Of a DNA stretch of 64,000 nucleotides, positions 1-9,093 are shown in pieces (the first letter of the stretch is position 1; the number at the start of each line of letters is the position of its first letter). A program made the position numbers and the translations under genes. A model generated the notes under the pieces. That model saw only the letters and a program-made list of their open reading frames with translations. It was not told the DNA's origin and ran no database searches. Origin of the DNA: Acidisoma silvae (lineage in GTDB: Bacteria > Pseudomonadota > Alphaproteobacteria > Acetobacterales > Acetobacteraceae); assembly GCF_020618775.1 (NCBI RefSeq), contig NZ_JAESVB010000001.1, forward strand, positions 744,001-808,000. The letters are read 5' to 3'.

Positions 1-251
1 TCGCCCGCCTGGCTGGGTGGGGCCGCTTCGACCAGACCGGTATTGCCGCCCATGGGCACGACAGGCTGCCCGCGCTCATGGCACAGCCGCATGACGGCGG
101 CGACTTCCGCCGTATCGGCCGGCCGCACCACGGCCAGCGCACGGCCGGTCCACCAGCCTTTCCAGTCGGTCTCGTAGCGGGAGAGGCTGTCCGCCGCCGT
201 CAGCACATGGGCATCGCCCACAATGGCGGCGAGTTCTTCTTGGATCGGCAT
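1..251 (-). CDS. FAD-binding oxidase, N-terminal part (cut by window edge)
   Basis: Only the first 83 or so codons are present; the rest lies beyond the left edge. The translation begins MPIQEELAAIVGDAHVL and continues with a segment like AVVRPADTAEVAAVMRLC and then VPMGGNTGLVEAA. This is the typical start of the FAD-binding domain of FAD-linked oxidases of the GlcD / D-2-hydroxyglutarate dehydrogenase / D-lactate dehydrogenase group (PCMH-type fold), in which the GGNTGL stretch contacts the FAD pyrophosphate. A GGAGGGG ribosome-binding site ends 2 bases before the ATG. The substrate cannot be told from this fragment. Confidence 0.85.
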   Translation of the reverse strand, partial: MPIQEELAAIVGDAHVLTAADSLSRYETDWKGWWTGRALAVVRPADTAEVAAVMRLCHERGQPVVPMGGNTGLVEAAPPSQAG

Positions 252-309
252 ATCCCCTCCGGCGGGTCTTGAGCGGGCAGCCTGCCAGCCTCCGCGCAGG
301 CCAGCAACC

Positions 310-1230
310 TCAGCGCAGGGCGACTGCCCCGCCCTCGGCCGCCAGCGCCGCCTGCAACAGCGGCTTGCCGTCGGCCGCCAGCCAGGCATCCATCGTCAGC
401 ATGCCGGGAAAGTCCCGCCGCAAGGCTGCGATATCAGCGTTCCCGGCCAGCCGGCCGTCATCCACCAGCGCGGCCAGACGCGCCAGAAAAGCATTCTGCT
501 CCAGCAGACTGTCCGCAAAGCGGTGATAGGTGATAGGGCGCCCGGCGGCATGGCTGAGCTTGGCCGCAATCTCTGTCCCCGTCACCGTGTCGCCGGCAAT
601 CTCCAGGGTTTGGCCCGCATATGTCTCGGGATCGGCAAAAATGCCGGCGACGATGCGGCCGATATCCGCGACGGCGATGCATTGAATCGGCTGATCCGGC
701 CGCATCAGGAAATGGAACTGTCCCTGATTCAAACCCATGCCCGGCAGCATCAGGATTTCCATGAAACCGCTGGGCCGGATGATGGTATGGCGCAAAGGCA
801 GGCTGCGGATATAGGCCTCGATCTCGGCCTTGCTATCGAAATGCCCCATGCCGGTCTTTTCGGCACCCGCCGCATTGACCGAGGTATAGACCAGATGCCG
901 CACGCCGTTGGCCATAGCGCTATCGGCAATCGTTTTGCCCCAGCGGATTTCATCCGCGTCCGTCACGCCGTGGGCCGCACCTTGGCCGGAACTGGGCTGC
1001 ACGCTGAACACGCCATAAACGCCCGCCATCGCGGCCATCATGGCCGCCGTATCGTCCATATCGCCCTGCACCAGCATAACGCCTTGGTCGCGCAGCGCTT
1101 CGGCCTTGTCGCTGGTTGTGTCGCGCACCAGAGCCCGCACCAACCAGCCGGCTGCGCGCAGGGCCTGGGCCACCGCACCACCCTGCTGCCCGGTCGCACC
1201 GAAAACCAGCACCGTCCTATCCGTCGCCAT
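310..1230 (-). CDS. NmrA-family NAD(P)-binding quinone reductase-like protein
   Basis: This 306-residue protein has an N-terminal Rossmann motif (VLVFGATGQQGGAVAQAL) followed by the NmrA/atypical short-chain dehydrogenase pattern, including a LVYTSVNAAG strand and an IIRPSGFMEI segment. Relatives include the E. coli NADPH:quinone reductase QorB and NmrA-like redox sensors. I chose the ATG at 1230 rather than the one at 1254 because AGGAA lies 7 bases upstream of 1230, and because the upstream ATG falls inside an 18-bp palindrome that looks like an operator. The gene is divergent from an HxlR regulator, the same arrangement as qorB and its HxlR regulator in enterobacteria. A role in quinone or electrophile stress is an inference from that pairing. 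Confidence 0.85.
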   Translation of the reverse strand: MATDRTVLVFGATGQQGGAVAQALRAAGWLVRALVRDTTSDKAEALRDQGVMLVQGDMDDTAAMMAAMAGVYGVFSVQPSSGQGAAHGVTDADEIRWGKTIADSAMANGVRHLVYTSVNAAGAEKTGMGHFDSKAEIEAYIRSLPLRHTIIRPSGFMEILMLPGMGLNQGQFHFLMRPDQPIQCIAVADIGRIVAGIFADPETYAGQTLEIAGDTVTGTEIAAKLSHAAGRPITYHRFADSLLEQNAFLARLAALVDDGRLAGNADIAALRRDFPGMLTMDAWLAADGKPLLQAALAAEGGAVALR

Positions 1231-1246
1231 CCGAAAGTTCCTATCA

Positions 1247-1264
1247 GTAACCATTGATGGTTAC
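1247..1264. promoter_or_regulatory. Palindromic operator between the NmrA gene and the HxlR gene
   Basis: A perfect 8-bp inverted repeat with a 2-bp spacer, GTAACCAT-TG-ATGGTTAC, lies 16 bases upstream of the NmrA start and 70 bases upstream of the HxlR start. A possible -10 for the regulator (TATACT, 1270-1275) lies just downstream, which puts the palindrome over the -35 position. HxlR proteins are dimeric and bind such palindromes in divergent promoters, so this is the likely binding site of the neighbouring regulator. Confidence 0.75.
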
Positions 1265-1297
1265 CGATCTATACTGCTAGGCATTGCGCACAAGACG

Positions 1298-1311
1298 GCA
1301 CAGATCTGTGC
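1298..1311. promoter_or_regulatory. Second 14-bp perfect palindrome in the HxlR leader
   Basis: GCACAGATCTGTGC is a perfect palindrome 22 bases upstream of the HxlR start and 10 bases upstream of its AAGGAG. It differs in sequence from the palindrome at 1247-1264, so it could be a site for a second regulator or an RNA hairpin in the leader. No function can be assigned from sequence alone. Confidence 0.4.
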
Positions 1312-1333
1312 GCCGGTTACAAGGAGAGAACCT

Positions 1334-1759
1334 TTGGCGGGAATGATGGATCGCCCGATCAGCGAATGGCCGCATGTGGTGACCGAGCGCGGCATCGAAC
1401 TGGTGCCTTGCGCGCCGCATGACGTGCTGACCCATCTGGGCGACAAATGGACCATTCTCGTCATTTCGCTGATGGCGCTGGCACCGGGAAACCGTCTGCG
1501 CTTTTCGCAAATCAAGAACGGCATTCACGGGATTTCGCAACGCATGCTGACGCTGACGCTGCGCCATCTGGAGCGCAATGGCCTCGTCACGCGGCATTAC
1601 TTCCCGGAAGTGCCGCCGCGCGTCGAATATGAGCTGAGCGATTTGGGTCGCGGCATGCTGCCGCCGCTGGACGTCTTTTCCAGCTGGATCAGGGAGAACT
1701 GGCCGGCGATCGAACAAGCGCGCAAGGCGTTTGACGAAAAGACGCCGGCCAGGGAGTGA
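1334..1759 (+). CDS. HxlR-family winged-helix transcriptional regulator
   Basis: The core of this 141-residue protein carries the HxlR signature: GDKWTILVISLMAL, then RFSQIKNGIHGISQRMLTLTL, then LERNGLVTRHYFPEVPPRVEY. These are the recognition helix and beta wing of the family. The likely start is TTG at 1334, 7 bases after AAGGAG (1321-1326); the ATGs at 1343 and 1346 are alternatives. HxlR proteins are usually redox- or aldehyde-responsive and often act on a divergent gene. Here the divergent gene is the NmrA-type reductase, and a strong palindrome lies between them. The stop is 3 bases from the end of the convergent Hint-domain gene. Confidence 0.88.
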   Translation: MAGMMDRPISEWPHVVTERGIELVPCAPHDVLTHLGDKWTILVISLMALAPGNRLRFSQIKNGIHGISQRMLTLTLRHLERNGLVTRHYFPEVPPRVEYELSDLGRGMLPPLDVFSSWIRENWPAIEQARKAFDEKTPARE

Positions 1760-1762
1760 TGA

Positions 1763-4700
1763 TCAGGCCGCGATGTTACGCGCGCCTGCCAGACGGTCCC
1801 GCAGACGCGCCACCACCGGCCCGGTCACATGCAGCGGCGCGTAGCCGGCCGCTTCCAGGAAGAGAGTGACGTCGCGCTTTTCTGAGCCCCAGGCCGGATG
1901 CAGGGCCACCGCACCGCCGGCATTGGCGAAGGACGCACGGTCGCCGGTATCCAGATAGCTTTCCACCGGCAGGCCTTCCGCCAGCACCACTTCATGACGG
2001 GTCAACTCGACATGGAAATAGGTGACGGCCGCGACCGGCTCCTGCGTGATGCTGCTGCCATTGATGAGGTGCTTCACCGGGATCAGCACGCCTTCCGCGA
2101 AAATCGCGTGATCCGGGGACAGGTACAGGTCGCGCAAAGGCAGGCCAGGACCGAAGGCGCCGGCCGCGACCCGCACCGGCCAGACGGCTTCCGGCTGTGG
2201 GTGACGGGCGCAGTCCACGCTGCGATGACCGATCCACTGCACGGTTTCCGCCCGCCCATCGGCGGTCAGCACGCTATCGCCGATCGTCAGGCTCTCGACC
2301 GCGACCGTGCCGGCCGGTGTCGCCAGATGCGTGCCGGCGGCGAAGCAGGGGGCGATGACCACACTATTGTCAGCAACCCCGTTGCCACCGGCCTGCACCG
2401 TAAGAACGAGTTCATCGCTGGCTCCGGTCACCTGCTCGTAAGTGCCGTTGTTGTCGATTCCATCGTACATCGTCAACGTATAGGTACCCGCGCCGAAGTC
2501 GTAGAGCGGGGTCAACCAATTGCCGTCATCGTCGGACGTGGTGGCAATGGTCACGTCTTGGCTCATGGAGGCGTTGTGCACGATGATGACCGCATCATCA
2601 TAGGCATTGGTCTTGTCCGTATAGGTGCCGAGATTGGTGATGCTGCCGTAGCTGATCAGCGTGCCCGTGGCGGGCAAGTTTTCCTCCACTGCCGCCGACC
2701 CGGTCCAGCCGTAGCCGGTGATGGTTTCGGTGGTAATGGTGCCTTTAACGAGAACGTTGATGGTTTCCTGCACCGTGACGTCATCGGTATCATAGCCGGC
2801 CCAGCCGAGTTGCAGCGCGCCGTTCTCGGCCGTGACCGTGCTGGCCACGGTCGGTGTCGTCGAATAGGTGCCGGGACTGATGACGGCACCCGGTAGCGCC
2901 GACAGCGTGCCGCTATTGTTGGTCACGACTACCGGCGCGGAGGGCAGGACGGGCGAGTAACCACCGCTGGCAGAGAGATTGGACAAGGATCCGGTATTGG
3001 TCACGACCACATCGGGATTGTAGGACACCGTGCTGCCGGTCGCGAAATTGACCGTCAGGGTCGAGGCATATTCCGACGAAGTCGTGTAAACCGGGCCTGA
3101 GACAGTTGCCAGTCCATCCACCGCCTGGGCTGAGGTCTGGCCGGAATAAGCGGGATTGACGAAGACACCGGATACCGTCGTTCCGTTGGCAACGGTGGCG
3201 CCATTGAGGATGGCACCGGCCGTTACCGTGGCCGTGGTGGTATAGAGATTGTAGGTCTTGGGGTCGCTGGTATTGGCGCCCACGACGACCTGATACCAGG
3301 AGACGCCGGAATCCGCTGTCGGCAGAGTAACGACAAGCGCGCCGGTATTCGTGTCAATCGGTTGGTTGTTTCCGTCGAGAATGGGCTCAATAGTCCAGGT
3401 GCCGGCGTTATCGATGACAGTCCAGTCATGCCATAGTCCGATATCGGTGAACGTGTGACCATTGACCGTGTAGCTGCCGGATCCGTCGATTGTGACCGTA
3501 TTCCAGACCGGCGTGTCGTTGGTGTCCGAGGCCAGAAAGCGAATTTCGATCGCACTGCTGGGGTCGAGCGAAACGCCGGCATTGGCGCCGACGGCAGAGT
3601 AGAAACTGAAGGTCAGATTGGCGCCGGAATTATTGCTTTCCGGAACAGCATAGCCGCTGTTGGACGGCGCGATATAATCGTAGATCGTCGGCGTCGTATA
3701 ACCCGTCGGCTGCTCGTTTTCGCCGTAAACGGTGAGGTCAAGCGTCGTAGCGGTCGTGCCGTTATCGGGCACGGTCAGCAGCGGACCACCCGCCGCGTAT
3801 TGGCTCATCAGAGCATCTGAATAGGGCGAGCCGTAGGAATTCGAATCCTCGTAAAAGGCTTCGGCATAAGGATCGAAGCTATAGCCTGTGCCGGAACTGA
3901 CGACCGTGTCCGTCTCGTTGCGAAATGCGTAGTTTGGATCCCAGTTATTATTGCTGTCCAGGCTGATCAGGCCGGCGCTGCCCGTGAGCTGCGTGTTCGG
4001 CGATACACCATCCTGCCCGTAATAACCGGCGGTGAAACCCGTCAGGAACTGGGCGAGAATGGCACCCCATTGCGTATTGTCGCCGACATTGACGGTCGCC
4101 AGCACGGTGTCGTCGGTGCTGGTTCCAGAGTAAATCGTGACCGAGCCAACCTGAGAAAAGATATTCTCTTCGATATCGTAGGGTGTGAGCAGGATGGAGC
4201 CCTGGATCTGGCTCGGGCTCGTACCACCGTCGCTGACCTCCGGCGTAAGCCAGAAATCACCGTCAATATATTTCAGGACATAGGCATAATAGCCGGCATT
4301 GTGCCACACGCCGGACGCGTCGGGTGCGCCCAGGAACTGACCGGTGATGGTGATGGAGGGCGCGATCGATTCCAGTGCCGTGACATAGGTATCCCAACCG
4401 TTCTGCGGATAGGGCTGCGTCGTGGAGGCCGCTGTTCCGGGCAAATTGACATCGGTCGGCGACGTCACGGACCGGAGCGCACCACTCAGGCCGCCGGTCG
4501 TGAAGGTCTGTTTGACATCGGTGCTGCCGGCATTGGCATTGGTGACGATCGTGCTGGCGAGCGTCGTTGCCGGCACCTTGTAGCTGACCGAATTTGTCGT
4601 CCCATCGACCGCCAGCGACATCGGCAGGGAGAAGCCATTGACGGAGGTGAGGTTGGCGGCATCGGTCGAGGTGCCGTCCAGCGTCATCTCGATACTGTCA

Positions 4701-5101
4701 TAGGAAAAATCGTAGGTCGATGCATTCGTGCTGTTGATGAAGGCCTGGTTTTGCAGTGCCTGATCCAGCGTGGTCGTGCCATCGGTAACCACGGTCGAAC
4801 CGCTTTCGAAGACAAGATAGAGCTTGCCGCCGTCCAGCGTGTCTCCGTTGCTGACAAGCGCGATATCGGCCGCGAGGCTACCGTCTGCGCCGGCGCTTGC
4901 GCCGCTGCCGATCTCGCCGTCACTCACCAGAGTGGTCTCAGATACGAAACCTGTCGGGTTGGCTGCGGTGGGGTTTTCGAACAGGACGGCATAGGCGTAA
5001 ACGTCCTGCCCGGACGTGCCGCCAACACTTTTCAAGACGCCTTCGTCCAGAAACGCCTGTGTCAGGCTAAGGTCAAGATTCACACCACTCGACGTCGTCA
5101 T
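1763..5101 (-). CDS. Large Hint_2-domain (hedgehog/intein-like) protein
   Basis: This is a 1112-residue protein. Residues 1 to about 915 are rich in Ser, Thr, Asn, Asp and Gly, very poor in Lys, and match no family I recognise; repeated beta-strand-like TATVT/GTYT segments suggest a secreted adhesin-like stalk. The last 194 residues form a Hint_2 domain. It starts at Cys919 (CFAAGTHLATPAG), followed by VESLTIGDSVLTADG, a YLSPDHAIFAEGVLIPV segment and the closing ELTRHEVVLAEGLPVESYL block. Hint domains can self-cleave at the N-terminal Cys, but no His-Asn terminus follows, so true splicing is unlikely. There is no N-terminal signal peptide. I chose the ATG at 5101 because GGAAGGGG lies 8 bases upstream. 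Confidence 0.88.
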   Translation of the reverse strand: MTTSSGVNLDLSLTQAFLDEGVLKSVGGTSGQDVYAYAVLFENPTAANPTGFVSETTLVSDGEIGSGASAGADGSLAADIALVSNGDTLDGGKLYLVFESGSTVVTDGTTTLDQALQNQAFINSTNASTYDFSYDSIEMTLDGTSTDAANLTSVNGFSLPMSLAVDGTTNSVSYKVPATTLASTIVTNANAGSTDVKQTFTTGGLSGALRSVTSPTDVNLPGTAASTTQPYPQNGWDTYVTALESIAPSITITGQFLGAPDASGVWHNAGYYAYVLKYIDGDFWLTPEVSDGGTSPSQIQGSILLTPYDIEENIFSQVGSVTIYSGTSTDDTVLATVNVGDNTQWGAILAQFLTGFTAGYYGQDGVSPNTQLTGSAGLISLDSNNNWDPNYAFRNETDTVVSSGTGYSFDPYAEAFYEDSNSYGSPYSDALMSQYAAGGPLLTVPDNGTTATTLDLTVYGENEQPTGYTTPTIYDYIAPSNSGYAVPESNNSGANLTFSFYSAVGANAGVSLDPSSAIEIRFLASDTNDTPVWNTVTIDGSGSYTVNGHTFTDIGLWHDWTVIDNAGTWTIEPILDGNNQPIDTNTGALVVTLPTADSGVSWYQVVVGANTSDPKTYNLYTTTATVTAGAILNGATVANGTTVSGVFVNPAYSGQTSAQAVDGLATVSGPVYTTSSEYASTLTVNFATGSTVSYNPDVVVTNTGSLSNLSASGGYSPVLPSAPVVVTNNSGTLSALPGAVISPGTYSTTPTVASTVTAENGALQLGWAGYDTDDVTVQETINVLVKGTITTETITGYGWTGSAAVEENLPATGTLISYGSITNLGTYTDKTNAYDDAVIIVHNASMSQDVTIATTSDDDGNWLTPLYDFGAGTYTLTMYDGIDNNGTYEQVTGASDELVLTVQAGGNGVADNSVVIAPCFAAGTHLATPAGTVAVESLTIGDSVLTADGRAETVQWIGHRSVDCARHPQPEAVWPVRVAAGAFGPGLPLRDLYLSPDHAIFAEGVLIPVKHLINGSSITQEPVAAVTYFHVELTRHEVVLAEGLPVESYLDTGDRASFANAGGAVALHPAWGSEKRDVTLFLEAAGYAPLHVTGPVVARLRDRLAGARNIAA

Positions 5102-5176
5102 AGCCAGACCCCTTCCTCGCAACGGCGCCCAGGCCACAGAGTCCTGTCGTCGCCATGCCGTTCATATTGCGATCAA

Positions 5177-5205
5177 AAAATAGTTATCTGACCAATATGA
5201 GTCAA
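5177..5205 (-). promoter_or_regulatory. Sigma-70-type promoter of the Hint-domain gene
   Basis: Read on the minus strand, TTGACT (5200-5205) and TATTTT (5177-5182) are separated by exactly 17 bases. The surrounding 100 bp are much richer in A and T than the neighbouring coding DNA. The -10 lies 76 bases upstream of the chosen ATG. This is one of the closest matches to a vegetative promoter in the window. Confidence 0.65.
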
Positions 5206-5301
5206 TCATGAGCCCGATGCGGCCAGGTGAAACCGACCCGTTTTTCACGGTGCGCAAGAAAACCAAAAAGTTTTTATAGTAAAGGCTTTATTGAGTTTTT
5301 G

Positions 5302-7767
5302 TTAAAACGGCTGTAGCAAGCGCTCGATATAGTCGAGCGCGGCGGGCGACAGGCTGCGGTCGCCGGCTTTGCTGCGAAGTTCCTGTAGGATAGCGCGCAG
5401 GCGTGCCTGCTGCAGTCCTTCCGGCAGATGCACATCCGCTCCGAAACTGGCACCCTGGCCATTCGCCAGCGGACGGCCGAGTGGATCGGTCATGCCATTG
5501 CCGCTGTTGAAACCGTCCAGCGGCATGTCGCCGCCCTGGCCGGGGGCATTGCCGCTGCCCATTTGGAAGCCGCCGCTTTGGCCGGGCTGGGAGGAGAGCT
5601 GCCGGCCCAGCGCATTGGCCGCCGTCTGCAAAGCCTGCAATGCCTGGCTCTGGGCTTGCCCGGCCGGCGCATCCTGGCCTTGGCCCAGTTGCTGCGCGGC
5701 TTGGCCCATGGATTGTCCGGCCGCCGTCATGCCGGGGCCGACGCGCCCGGCCATGGCTTTCGCCGCGCGCTGCAAGGCCGCCTGCGCCGCCGCATCCTTC
5801 TGCTCGGCCGCCGGGTCGCTGCTACCTGACTGCGCGCGGCTGGTGGAGCGGTCAAGCAGCTGCGCCTGGGCCTTCATCATCTGCTGCAAGGCACCCAGGT
5901 CTTTCTCGGCCTGGGCGCGCGCCGCCATCTGCTTCGGGTCCGGCTGCGCGATACGCGCCTGCGCCAATTGCTGCAGGCTCTGCTGCAACTGCGCCATGGC
6001 CTGCCGCATGGCATTGACGTCGCCGGATTTGGCGGCCTGCTGCATCGCCTGCAACTGGCGCGCAAGCTGGCCGAGATCGAAGGGCTTGCCGGCGCTGCCG
6101 GCCTGAACCTGCCCGCCCTGGCGCTGCGCCATCTGCATCAGCGTCGACAGGTGTTGTAAAATGGCGGATTGCATCTGCTGCATCAGCTTCGTCAGTTCGG
6201 CGGATGACGCGCCATTGCCTTGCAACGCTTTTTGCAAAGCGGCCTCCGCCTGCGCCAGAGACTGCGCGGTATCCGCAGCGTCGCCCTGTTCGAAATGCAG
6301 CGCCACCTGCCACAGCGCATCGATGATGTCGCCGGGAACCGCTGCTTGTCGCGCGCGCAGCAACTGCCAGCCGGTGCCGAACAAGGGCAAAGTGGCACTG
6401 GCGGATTTTCCGGCGGCGCTGGCCTCGGCGGCGGTTTCCAGAATTTCCTGCACAATCGCCACGCGCTGATTGCGATCGTGCAGATCGGGCAGCTGGACCA
6501 AAGATTTCCGAATCGCAATCACGCGCCGCGCATAGGCGTCCATGAAGGTGCGCTCCGGCAGCGTGACGGTCTCCACGGGTGAACGGCCGATCTGCCCGGC
6601 CGCATCCTCGGCATCCAATTGCATGGCGACCGGAAGCCCGGCCCAAGGATTGGCGGAAAGGTCCGTCACCTGGATGCCGCCCACCTTGGTCGCGGCGCCG
6701 TCCGGCATGGCGAGCGTCACGGACAAAGCGGGCGTATTCGGGTGACTGGTCAAATGCGCCGTCATATGAGCCGAGACGACGCCGTAATCGTCCACCGCCC
6801 GCCAGGGCAGGCGCAGACTGTAGCCGTCGCTGCTATCCGGGCCCGGCAGGCCGGCGAAGGCGATGATGGGCGGCGCATCCGGCTGGATCATGATCTGCCA
6901 GCGGGCGAGGGTGTCGCCGCGCCCGCGCAGCACGAACAGCCCGCTCTGGTCCAGAGTCCCGTCCATCTGGAAACTATCGCTGTCCAGGGGATGGAAGGTC
7001 GCAGCCAGACCGTCCAGCTTGGGGGCGCGCGTGACGCCTGACACGGTGACGGTCAGGCGAGACCCTTTCGGCACTGTCAGCGTCGCATCATGCGCCGGCA
7101 GCAGAACCGGAGGGCGGCCGGTATAGGGTGGCGGCGTCACCCAGGCGGTGACGGAAGGCGGCGCGGCTGGTGCGCCCAGCAGCAGCGTGGGATTGAAGGT
7201 AAGGGCGGCGGTCAGGCGCGGCCCGGCCATCGGGCCGGACAGCCAAAGGCACAGCACGGTCGCGACGATGATGCCGCCGCGAAAGGCAAGGCGGCCCGGT
7301 GTCGTTCGCCAGGGCCAGGGCAGGCCGACTCGCAGCCGGCGCGTGGAGGCCAGAACCCGCGCCCGATGCGCCCGCCACAGCAGATAGCTGTCCGCGTCCG
7401 TCTGGGCCGGACTGTCCAGCAATGCCGCGATCGGATCATGCTTGAGGCCGGAGGCGCGCGTCAGCCGGGCTTGCGCGGCGGCGTTATCCGGCCAGCGGAT
7501 GCGGGCGATACCGATGCCCAGCGCGACCAAGGCCGCCAGACCATCCACCGCCAGCAGAAGGGAATTGGCAGCCACGCCCAACCGCTGCGGCAGGCCCAGC
7601 AGCGCCGCGCAAAGATAGACGGCCAGAAGGCCGAGCGGCGGCCAGATCACCGGCCAGACCGCCTCGAAAACCAGAACAGCGCGGGCTGCCCGCGCCCAGC
7701 GGGTCAGCCGTCGCGGCAGATGGGTCGCGCGGTTCAGCCTGTCTCGCCTGCCGTTTCGGTCAGCCAT
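5302..7767 (-). CDS. DUF4175 / TIGR02302 family membrane protein
   Basis: The 821 residues fall into recognisable parts. The N-terminal third has two hydrophobic helices (about residues 30-55 and 60-80) and a third after residue 150. A beta-rich middle carries Pro-rich segments (VTPPPYTGRPPVLLP). The C-terminal 300 residues are dominated by Gln and Ala with coiled-coil character (MQQMQSAILQHL), followed by a Gly/Gln-rich stretch. This is the layout of the TIGR02302/DUF4175 family, usually found next to lysA in alphaproteobacteria. The function is unknown; an envelope role is an inference from the membrane anchors and coiled coil. Its start overlaps the end of lysA by 34 bases, which suggests co-translation. 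Confidence 0.85.
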   Translation of the reverse strand: MADRNGRRDRLNRATHLPRRLTRWARAARAVLVFEAVWPVIWPPLGLLAVYLCAALLGLPQRLGVAANSLLLAVDGLAALVALGIGIARIRWPDNAAAQARLTRASGLKHDPIAALLDSPAQTDADSYLLWRAHRARVLASTRRLRVGLPWPWRTTPGRLAFRGGIIVATVLCLWLSGPMAGPRLTAALTFNPTLLLGAPAAPPSVTAWVTPPPYTGRPPVLLPAHDATLTVPKGSRLTVTVSGVTRAPKLDGLAATFHPLDSDSFQMDGTLDQSGLFVLRGRGDTLARWQIMIQPDAPPIIAFAGLPGPDSSDGYSLRLPWRAVDDYGVVSAHMTAHLTSHPNTPALSVTLAMPDGAATKVGGIQVTDLSANPWAGLPVAMQLDAEDAAGQIGRSPVETVTLPERTFMDAYARRVIAIRKSLVQLPDLHDRNQRVAIVQEILETAAEASAAGKSASATLPLFGTGWQLLRARQAAVPGDIIDALWQVALHFEQGDAADTAQSLAQAEAALQKALQGNGASSAELTKLMQQMQSAILQHLSTLMQMAQRQGGQVQAGSAGKPFDLGQLARQLQAMQQAAKSGDVNAMRQAMAQLQQSLQQLAQARIAQPDPKQMAARAQAEKDLGALQQMMKAQAQLLDRSTSRAQSGSSDPAAEQKDAAAQAALQRAAKAMAGRVGPGMTAAGQSMGQAAQQLGQGQDAPAGQAQSQALQALQTAANALGRQLSSQPGQSGGFQMGSGNAPGQGGDMPLDGFNSGNGMTDPLGRPLANGQGASFGADVHLPEGLQQARLRAILQELRSKAGDRSLSPAALDYIERLLQPF

Positions 7768-9092
7768 GCCGGCACTGTCTCACGCGACCAGAGTTCCGTC
7801 ACCTGCTGTCTTGGCGTGACGGTCGTCCAGCGGTCGCCGTCCACCAGCGCCGCCGCCGCCAAGGGGCGGGCGTTATAGGTGGAGCTCATGACCGCGCCAT
7901 AGGCGCCGGCATCCAGGATCGCGACCAGCGCATCGGGTCCGAGCGCGGGCAGCAGCCGGTCTTTGGCGAAAGTATCGCCCGTCTCGCAGACCGGCCCCAC
8001 GACATCGACCGGCATGTCCGGCGTTCCGAAATCGGCCGCCGCGACCGGCACGATCCCGTGCCAGGCGTCATACATGGCCGGCCGCACGAGGTCGTTCATC
8101 GCCGCGTCCAGCACCAGGAAGGCGCGGTTGCCGGTCTTCTTGGCGATGATGACGGAAGAGAGCAGCAACCCGGCCGGCCCCACCAGCCAGCGGCCCGGCT
8201 CCATCATCAGCTTCAGCCCGAGGCTGCCAAGATGCTTGGCCATGACGCCCGCATAGTCGTCGAGCGCGATGCCGCTGCCGTCCTCGTAGGAAATGCCGAT
8301 GCCGCCGCCGCAATCGAGCCGCGTGACCGTATGGCCCGCCGCCCGCAGACGGCCGATCATCTCCGCCATGCGGGCGAAAGCGGTATCGAAAGGTTCCACC
8401 GAGACGATCTGGCTGCCGATATGCATGGCGAGCCCGACCGGATTCAGACCGGGCAGGCTGCCGGCATAGGCATAGACGCTTTCCACCTCGGCCCAGGCGA
8501 TGCCGAATTTGTTCTCGGCCAGACCCGTGGTGATCTTGGCATGGGTCTTGGCGTCCACATCCGGGTTGACGCGCAGCACGAGATCGACCCGTCGGCCGGC
8601 AGCTTCGGCCACGGCCGAGAGCATGGCGAGTTCCTCGCGGCTTTCGACATTGACCTGCCCAATCCCCTCGCCAACGGCGAGCTGAAGGTCGCGAAAAGAT
8701 TTGCCGACGCCGGAATAGACGATGTGGCTGGCCGGAATGCCGGCATGGCGCGCGCGGGCCAATTCGCCGCCCGACACCACATCGGCGCCCGCACCGGCAG
8801 CCGCCATGATGGCGAGGATGGCCAGATGGTCATTCGCCTTCACGGCGTAATGAAAGTCCGTCGCGCCCAGGCCGGCCTTGGCCAAAGCCGCGCGCAAGGC
8901 GGCCAGGCGGGTGCGTATGGTCTCGGCGCCATAGACCCAGCAGGGCGAGCCGAGTTCGGCCGCGATGACGGCGAGCGGCACGCCTTCCAGCATCAGCCCG
9001 TGGTCGGCGTTCATAGTCAGATGCGGCCGCGCGGCGATCAGCGCGGCGGCATCAGGCTCGGCACCCGGCAGGGGGCCGGAAAAATCGGCCAT
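7734..9092 (-). CDS. lysA: Diaminopimelate decarboxylase
   Basis: This PLP-dependent fold-type III enzyme of 452 residues converts meso-diaminopimelate to L-lysine and CO2, the last step of lysine synthesis. The PLP lysine is Lys85 in HYAVKAND. Other family marks are AMHIGSQI, a Gly-rich CGGGIGISY phosphate-binding loop, GPVCETGDTF (the active-site Cys and Glu) and the C-terminal GAYGAVMSSTYN. I chose the ATG at 9092; it lies 1 base after the lptM stop, has no strong ribosome-binding site and is probably translationally coupled. The order argH-lptM-lysA is common in alphaproteobacteria. Confidence 0.97.
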   Translation of the reverse strand: MADFSGPLPGAEPDAAALIAARPHLTMNADHGLMLEGVPLAVIAAELGSPCWVYGAETIRTRLAALRAALAKAGLGATDFHYAVKANDHLAILAIMAAAGAGADVVSGGELARARHAGIPASHIVYSGVGKSFRDLQLAVGEGIGQVNVESREELAMLSAVAEAAGRRVDLVLRVNPDVDAKTHAKITTGLAENKFGIAWAEVESVYAYAGSLPGLNPVGLAMHIGSQIVSVEPFDTAFARMAEMIGRLRAAGHTVTRLDCGGGIGISYEDGSGIALDDYAGVMAKHLGSLGLKLMMEPGRWLVGPAGLLLSSVIIAKKTGNRAFLVLDAAMNDLVRPAMYDAWHGIVPVAAADFGTPDMPVDVVGPVCETGDTFAKDRLLPALGPDALVAILDAGAYGAVMSSTYNARPLAAAALVDGDRWTTVTPRQQVTELWSRETVPAWLTETAGETG

Positions 9093-9093
9093 C

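Noticed and set aside
223-1257. Long open frame on the plus strand opposite the NmrA gene
   Set aside because: It is the mirror of a GC-rich gene: no ribosome-binding site, no family resemblance, high Arg/Gln/His content typical of antisense frames.
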